This document shows, piece after piece, positions 59,296 to 64,000 of a DNA stretch of 64,000 nucleotides; position 1 is the first letter of the stretch; each line of letters starts with the position of its first letter. The translations under genes were made by a program, and so were the position numbers. A model generated the notes under the pieces. That model had not been told where the DNA came from. It made no database searches and saw only the letters and a program-made list of their open reading frames with translations. This stretch comes from Cryobacterium algoricola. Lineage in GTDB: Bacteria; Actinomycetota; Actinomycetes; Actinomycetales; Microbacteriaceae. The stretch spans positions 1 to 64,000 of the forward strand of contig NZ_SOFG01000022.1 in the NCBI RefSeq assembly GCF_004402485.1, in the 5' to 3' direction.

Positions 59296-62200
59296 GTGGA
59301 CCAGATTGACTCTGAGACCGAGACCGACGGCGTTGCTGCCGCGGCCGTGACCGCAGGTGCCCCAGTTGCCGCAGCAGCGGCATCCGCCCGCATCGGGATC
59401 AGCTCGGTACCGTTCCTCTCCTATGCGATGGCGCACTGCCGGGTGCCGGTCGTCGACGAGATTGTGATCGAGAACCTCGGCGGCGAGCAGCGCGCTGCGA
59501 CCCTCGAGGTCGAGGTCACAAGCGCCGCCGGGTCGCTCGGCGCCCCGCAGGTGGTCATCGTCGACCTCGGCGCGGGGCAGAGCACCACCCTGCGCACGGT
59601 CGAGCTCGTGCTCGACCCGGCGCTCATGCTCGCCGTCGAGGAGCAGCGGCCGGGCTCGATCCGCGCCACCCTGCGCGACGCCGCCGGCACCCTGCTCGCC
59701 GAGACGAGCGCGGCCGTGCAGATCCTCGCGTCCAGCCAGTGGATCGCCACTCCCCTGCACCTCGGCCTCGAACTCCTCGCCGCGCACGTGCAGCCCAACG
59801 CCGCCGCCATCGCGCCGCTGCTCGTCGAGGCGAGCGACTTGCTGCAGCAGCGCACGGGCGACTCCGCGCTCAGCGGGTACCAGTCCGAGAGCCCCGAGCG
59901 GGTCGACGCCACGGTCGAGGCGATCTTCGACGCGATGCGCGCCCGGGACATCCGTTACGCGGTCGGCCCGGCGAGCTGGGGCACCAGCGGGCAGAAGGTG
60001 CGCACGCCCGCCGAGGTGCTCGAGGGCCGGCTCGGCACCTGCCTCGACACCACCGTCACCCTCGCCGCCGCCCTCGAACAGGCCGGCCTCAACTCCACGC
60101 TCTGGCTGCTCGAGGGGCACATCTTCCTCGGCTACTGGCGGGTCAACTCGGCGCTCGGCGCGGTCGCCCACACGGATGTCGCCGACATCGTCAACCTCGT
60201 CGACCTCGGTTCGATCGGGCTCATTGAAACGACCGGTGCCACGGGCGGGTCGACCTCGATGCCGTTCGCCGAAGCGCGGCGGAGCCCGCACACGCAGTAC
60301 CTTGCCGCGGGACTGGAGAAGTTCCTGGGCGTGACCGACGTGCGCACCGCCCGGCAGTCGCGGATCTGGCCGCTGCCGAGCCGCTCGGTCGGGTCCGACG
60401 GCGCGGTCACGGTGACGGTGTACCAGGCGGGCGCCGGGCCGGTGATTGCTCCGTACTATGCGCGGGGCGGGGCCGACGGGTCTGGGGCTTCGACCGCTCC
60501 CGAGGCGACCCCGGTGCCGCCGCGGGTTACCCAGTGGAAGAACGCGCTGCTCGACCTGAGCCTGCGTAACAAGCTGATCAACTACACCGACCGCTCCGGC
60601 TACCCGCTTTTCGTGCCCGGCCCGGCCGTCGCCCGCCTCGAGGACGCCATCAACGCCGGCACCCCGATCACCCTCGTGCCCAGCGACGCGGTGCCGAACG
60701 TGGACCGGGCCCGGGGCATCCGCTTCGGGAAGGATCTGCCGGAACAGACCCGCGAGCTGATGCTCGCCGACAAGAAGGGCGCGTTCGTGGACATCACGGA
60801 GGCGTCGTACACGAGCAAGCTGCGCTACCTCGCCAACAAGGCTCGCACGATCGTGGAGGAGACCGGCGCGAATAACCTCTACCTCACCTTCGGGATGCTG
60901 CACTGGCGCTTCAACGACCGCGAGCTGCGGTCGCCGCTCGTGCTGATCCCGGTGAACATGACGAGCGCGAGCCGCGGCTCCTCGTACCGGCTGACGATCG
61001 ACGAGGCCGGGGCGTCCACGCCGAACTACTGCCTGCTCGAGAAGCTGCGGGCGAGCTTCGGGCTGGAGATCGCCGGGCTCGCGACCCCCGGGGAGGATGC
61101 CTCGGGCATCGACCTCGGCGCAGCCTTCACCGCGGTGCGCGAGGCGATCGCGGCGGCCGGGCTGCCGTTCCGGGTCGAGGAGACCGTGGAGCTGTCCATT
61201 CTGCAGTTCGTGAAGTTCCGGCTCTGGAAGGATCTCGACGAGAACTGGGAGGCCCTGTCGCAGAACAGCCTCGTCGCACACCTGATCAACACGCCACTGG
61301 ATGCCTATGCCGACCCGGTCGCCGCGGCCGGCGCCGGCGGGGGTGGGGCGTGGAGCCTGGCCCAGCCGGCCGAGTCCCCGACGGCTCCCGCCTCGGGCGT
61401 TCCGTCCGTGGACCTCGACGCGCTCGGCGGCTCGGTGCCGGTGCCGGCGGACTCCTCCCAGCTCGAGGCGGTGGCCGAGGCCACGGCCGGCCGCACCTTC
61501 GTGCTCGAAGGCCCGCCCGGAACCGGCAAGTCGCAGACCATCACCAACCTGCTCGCCCGCGCCCTCGCCGACGGCAAGCGGGTGCTCTTCGTCGCCGAGA
61601 AGCGCGCCGCCCTCGACGTCGTGAAGAAACGCCTCGAAAGCGTCGGACTCGGCGACTTCTCCCTCGACCTGCACGACAAGGCCGCTCGGCCCGCCGCCGT
61701 GCGCGCCCAGATCAAGGCGGCCCTCGAGCTGCGCATCGACCCCGACCTGCCCGCCCTCGCCGCGAACCGCGAGGCCGCCGCCGCCAGCCGTGGCACCCTC
61801 GCCCGCTACGCCGACCGGCTGCACGAGGCCAACGCGGCCGGCCTCTCCCTCTACTCCGCCCGCACCCACGCCCTCGCCGCGGACGCCTCGGTCGAGCCGC
61901 TCGCCATCCCCGGCCCGCTCGTGGGCGGCTCCCCCGCCCCCGTGTTCGACGAGCTCCGGCACGTGCTGCGTCAGTTGCCTGAAGTGTCCGACCTGGCCCG
62001 CCCGAGCGCCGCGCACCCCTGGGGCTTCGTCGACGAACGACTCGGGCGCGGCGCCGGTGCGGGATCGGCGTCGGCCGAGTCCGCCGCCGAGGCGGTGCGG
62101 GCCGCCCGAGCGGTCGGCACGGTGTCCGTTGGGGCGACCTACGCGGGTACGGCCTCCACCGGGACCTCCGACGCCGGGGCCAGTGTCGGTGCCAATACTG

Positions 62201-64000
62201 CCGCGTCCCTGGCCGCAGGCTCGTCGCCGTCGACCGGCATCGCGATCGCGCTGCGCACGGCCGCGATCCACGCGGCCGGGCGCTCCTTCGACGACGCCCT
62301 CGTGGCGGCGCAGGCCGCCGGCTTCGACCTCGACACCCTGAACCGGATGCCCTCGGCCGCCCTCGCCGGGGAATGGCGCGACCTCGCCGCCGCACCCCGG
62401 CATTCCGTCAGCGCGGTCGACACCCTGCACACCGCCGAGTGGCGCGCGTTCATCGCCGGCCTCGAGAAGCACCTCGCGGCGCTGCGGGCGTCGCGTCCGG
62501 ACTGGCTGACCCGGGTCGCGCCGACCGTGCTCGACCGTGATGTGCCCGGGATCCACGCGGCGGCCCTCGACGCAGACGCCGCCGGGTTCTTCGGCCGCAA
62601 GAAGAAGCGCCGCGCGGTGCTCGCGCAGATCGCCGACGCACTCACCGGCGACGCGGCATCCGTGCCAGAGAAGGCCGTGCCGCTCAAGATGCTCTCCACC
62701 CTGACCGCGGCCCTCGCCGCCGCGCACGCCGAGGCGCAGGGGCTGCGCGAGGCCGCGCTCACCCTGCCGGTGCCGCTCGTCGACGCGCGGTGGAACCCGT
62801 TCGTCGCGTCCGACGCCGAGGACCTCGCCACCGGTCTGGCCTGGCTCGGCTGGCTGGGCGACGCGCTCAACCGGCCCGCTCCCGCGGCTGCCGCAGCAGA
62901 CTCCCCCACCCACACCGCCGACCTACGCGCCTACTACGCCTCCACCCCGCTCGGCGAGGGCCAGGAGCCGCTCACGGACCTCGCCGCGGCCTGGCAAACC
63001 CTCGACACCGCCGCCGACGTGCAGCCCGCCGACCGCGCCCGCTGGGCCGGCGAGCTCGGCTTCGTGTCCCGCTGGTGGGCGACCCGGGCCGCCCGCTCGG
63101 TCGATTCCGCCCAACCGGTCGTGCTCGAACGCTGGCTCGCCCTCGTGCGGCACCTCGAGCCGCTCCGCCGGCACGGACTCACCGACGCCCGCGCAGCACT
63201 GCTGGCCGGCAGCATCCCGGCCGAGGACGCCGCGCTCGCCTTCGACAGGGGCCTCGCCCTCGCCTCGATCACCGAACGCGAAGACGCCACCGCCCTCGGC
63301 GACTTCAACCTCGTGGCGCACAGCAAGACCATCACCCGGTTCACGGCGAGCACCCGTGCGGTGCGCGGCGAACTCCCCCGGGCGATCCCGGCCGAGGTGC
63401 TCGGGCTCCGCCGCTTCGACACGAACCTCGCCTCCGGGCAGGTCGGTGGCCTGCGCCGCCAGCTCGACCGGCAGCGCGGTGGTATGAGCGTGCGCGCCCT
63501 GCTCGAGAACTACGGCGAGCTGATCACCCAGGTGATGCCGTGCACCCTGATGAGCCCGGAATCCGTGGCCCGGTTCTTCCCCGCATCCGCGGCCCTGTTC
63601 GACATCGTGGTGTTCGACGAGGCCTCGCAGATCCGGGTGGCGGATGCGATCGGGGCGATGGGCCGGGCGGCGTCCGTGGTCGTGGTGGGCGACAGCAAGC
63701 AGATGCCGCCGACGAGCTTCGCCGAGGTGAGCGCGAACATCGACGACGAGGACGCCGGCCTCGACGGCCTCGGTACCGACGGTGTGCTCGGCGCCGTCGC
63801 GGACGAGGAGTCGATCCTCACCGAGTGCGTGCAGGCGCGGGTGCCCAGCAAGTGGCTCTCGTGGCACTACCGCAGCCAGGACGAGTCGCTCATCGCGTTC
63901 AGCAACCACTACTACTACGAGAGCCGGCTGTCGTCGTTCCCGGCGCCCGCTGCCAGCGTACTCAGCGACCACGGCGTCTCCCTCGTGCGGGTGGACGGCC
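59296..64000 (+). CDS. DUF4011 / SF1 (UPF1-like) helicase, 5' part
   Basis: At least 1568 residues, running off the right edge. Order: an N-terminal immunoglobulin-like region (about 30-150: VDEIVIENLGGEQRAATLEV); a transglutaminase-like domain (about 215-300: EVLEGRLGTCLDTTVTLAAA, then LEGHIFLGYW); the DUF4011 core (from about 412: WKNALLDLSLRNKLINYTDR); and a superfamily 1 helicase with Walker A LEGPPGTGKSQTIT (about 737-750) and Walker B VVFDEASQI (about 1439), then VVVGDSKQMPPTS and SWHYRSQDESLIAFSN. GTG 59296 follows GAAGGGGA; ATG 59272 in the same frame is weaker. Such proteins commonly continue into a Vsr-like nuclease and DUF3320, which would lie outside. A nucleic-acid-processing or defence role is likely. 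Host-like G+C. Confidence 0.87.
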   Translation, partial: MDQIDSETETDGVAAAAVTAGAPVAAAAASARIGISSVPFLSYAMAHCRVPVVDEIVIENLGGEQRAATLEVEVTSAAGSLGAPQVVIVDLGAGQSTTLRTVELVLDPALMLAVEEQRPGSIRATLRDAAGTLLAETSAAVQILASSQWIATPLHLGLELLAAHVQPNAAAIAPLLVEASDLLQQRTGDSALSGYQSESPERVDATVEAIFDAMRARDIRYAVGPASWGTSGQKVRTPAEVLEGRLGTCLDTTVTLAAALEQAGLNSTLWLLEGHIFLGYWRVNSALGAVAHTDVADIVNLVDLGSIGLIETTGATGGSTSMPFAEARRSPHTQYLAAGLEKFLGVTDVRTARQSRIWPLPSRSVGSDGAVTVTVYQAGAGPVIAPYYARGGADGSGASTAPEATPVPPRVTQWKNALLDLSLRNKLINYTDRSGYPLFVPGPAVARLEDAINAGTPITLVPSDAVPNVDRARGIRFGKDLPEQTRELMLADKKGAFVDITEASYTSKLRYLANKARTIVEETGANNLYLTFGMLHWRFNDRELRSPLVLIPVNMTSASRGSSYRLTIDEAGASTPNYCLLEKLRASFGLEIAGLATPGEDASGIDLGAAFTAVREAIAAAGLPFRVEETVELSILQFVKFRLWKDLDENWEALSQNSLVAHLINTPLDAYADPVAAAGAGGGGAWSLAQPAESPTAPASGVPSVDLDALGGSVPVPADSSQLEAVAEATAGRTFVLEGPPGTGKSQTITNLLARALADGKRVLFVAEKRAALDVVKKRLESVGLGDFSLDLHDKAARPAAVRAQIKAALELRIDPDLPALAANREAAAASRGTLARYADRLHEANAAGLSLYSARTHALAADASVEPLAIPGPLVGGSPAPVFDELRHVLRQLPEVSDLARPSAAHPWGFVDERLGRGAGAGSASAESAAEAVRAARAVGTVSVGATYAGTASTGTSDAGASVGANTAASLAAGSSPSTGIAIALRTAAIHAAGRSFDDALVAAQAAGFDLDTLNRMPSAALAGEWRDLAAAPRHSVSAVDTLHTAEWRAFIAGLEKHLAALRASRPDWLTRVAPTVLDRDVPGIHAAALDADAAGFFGRKKKRRAVLAQIADALTGDAASVPEKAVPLKMLSTLTAALAAAHAEAQGLREAALTLPVPLVDARWNPFVASDAEDLATGLAWLGWLGDALNRPAPAAAAADSPTHTADLRAYYASTPLGEGQEPLTDLAAAWQTLDTAADVQPADRARWAGELGFVSRWWATRAARSVDSAQPVVLERWLALVRHLEPLRRHGLTDARAALLAGSIPAEDAALAFDRGLALASITEREDATALGDFNLVAHSKTITRFTASTRAVRGELPRAIPAEVLGLRRFDTNLASGQVGGLRRQLDRQRGGMSVRALLENYGELITQVMPCTLMSPESVARFFPASAALFDIVVFDEASQIRVADAIGAMGRAASVVVVGDSKQMPPTSFAEVSANIDDEDAGLDGLGTDGVLGAVADEESILTECVQARVPSKWLSWHYRSQDESLIAFSNHYYYESRLSSFPAPAASVLSDHGVSLVRVDG

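Noticed and set aside
59300-62913. Very long minus-strand frame continuing through the helicase gene
   Set aside because: Antisense to the DUF4011/helicase gene with intact motifs. Only its distal part, below 59169, is considered as a possible separate frame.
1-64000. tRNA, rRNA or prophage
   Set aside because: No cloverleaf-like 3' ends, rRNA segments, integrase, terminase or capsid-like genes were recognised on either strand.

Overview
The window is GC-rich DNA (roughly 68-70% G+C by eye outside one island) from an actinobacterium. GTG starts, 1-4 base gene overlaps, probable leaderless mRNAs, a WS/DGAT-type acyltransferase, dodecin, WYL/PadR/TetR regulators and the general gene style fit Actinomycetota, most likely a member of Microbacteriaceae. 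That family-level assignment is an inference from gene content and composition. No rRNA, tRNA or CRISPR array was seen. || Layout. 1-9 kb: the 5' part of a WS/DGAT acyltransferase running off the left edge, an anchored exported protein, a DUF2207 membrane protein, a diacylglycerol-kinase-like lipid kinase, and a four-gene PotABCD/Fbp-type ABC importer on the minus strand. 9-21.5 kb: a NatAB-like ABC exporter, an SRPBCC/TetR divergent pair, a DHA2 drug exporter, a HepT/MntA toxin-antitoxin pair, a CGNR regulator divergent from an EamA exporter, and a PadR-led five-gene operon (DUF1648 protein, PLDc_N protein, ABC ATPase, ABC permease). 21.7-36 kb: a carbohydrate locus with a sugar ABC importer (binding protein, two permeases), a 1099-residue DUF5107/TPR protein, a GH35 beta-galactosidase, an aldose 1-epimerase, a secreted GH43 with two chitin-binding-type modules, an AraC regulator and a divergent cytoplasmic GH5-like enzyme. 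It probably serves beta-galactoside or arabinogalactan-type glycans. 36-45.4 kb: ordinary accessory and housekeeping genes (dodecin, a TetR/hydrolase pair with paired operators, DUF2256/DUF3253, DUF429, HigBA, WYL regulator, VOC protein, DHA2 exporter, GIY-YIG protein, YccF). || 45.4-59.3 kb is a defence-like island of visibly lower G+C. A decayed quinone-reductase fragment lies at its left edge. Next come a full-length C5-cytosine DNA methyltransferase on the plus strand and corpses of IS3- and IS21-family elements. A tightly coupled minus-strand operon follows: a 671-aa P-loop ATPase, a 483-aa protein of unknown fold, and an 1880-aa protein joining a candidate PD-(D/E)XK motif to a C-terminal HerA/FtsK-like ATPase. 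Sizes, order and ATPase placement resemble the DptF-DptG-DptH restriction module of DNA phosphorothioation systems, but no DndABCDE genes are present and a 5-methylcytosine methyltransferase sits in their place. This is the best candidate for a little-described system in the window. It is followed by the first 4.7 kb of a very large DUF4011/SF1-helicase gene running off the right edge. || The host DNA also carries several palindromic repeat families: a 67-bp element in two copies, a roughly 115-bp GC-rich element in three copies, a 116-bp inverted repeat in a divergent promoter region, and a 61-bp palindrome read in frame through the acyltransferase gene. The heptamer GCATCCG/CGGATGC is also very frequent in host DNA but not seen in the island.
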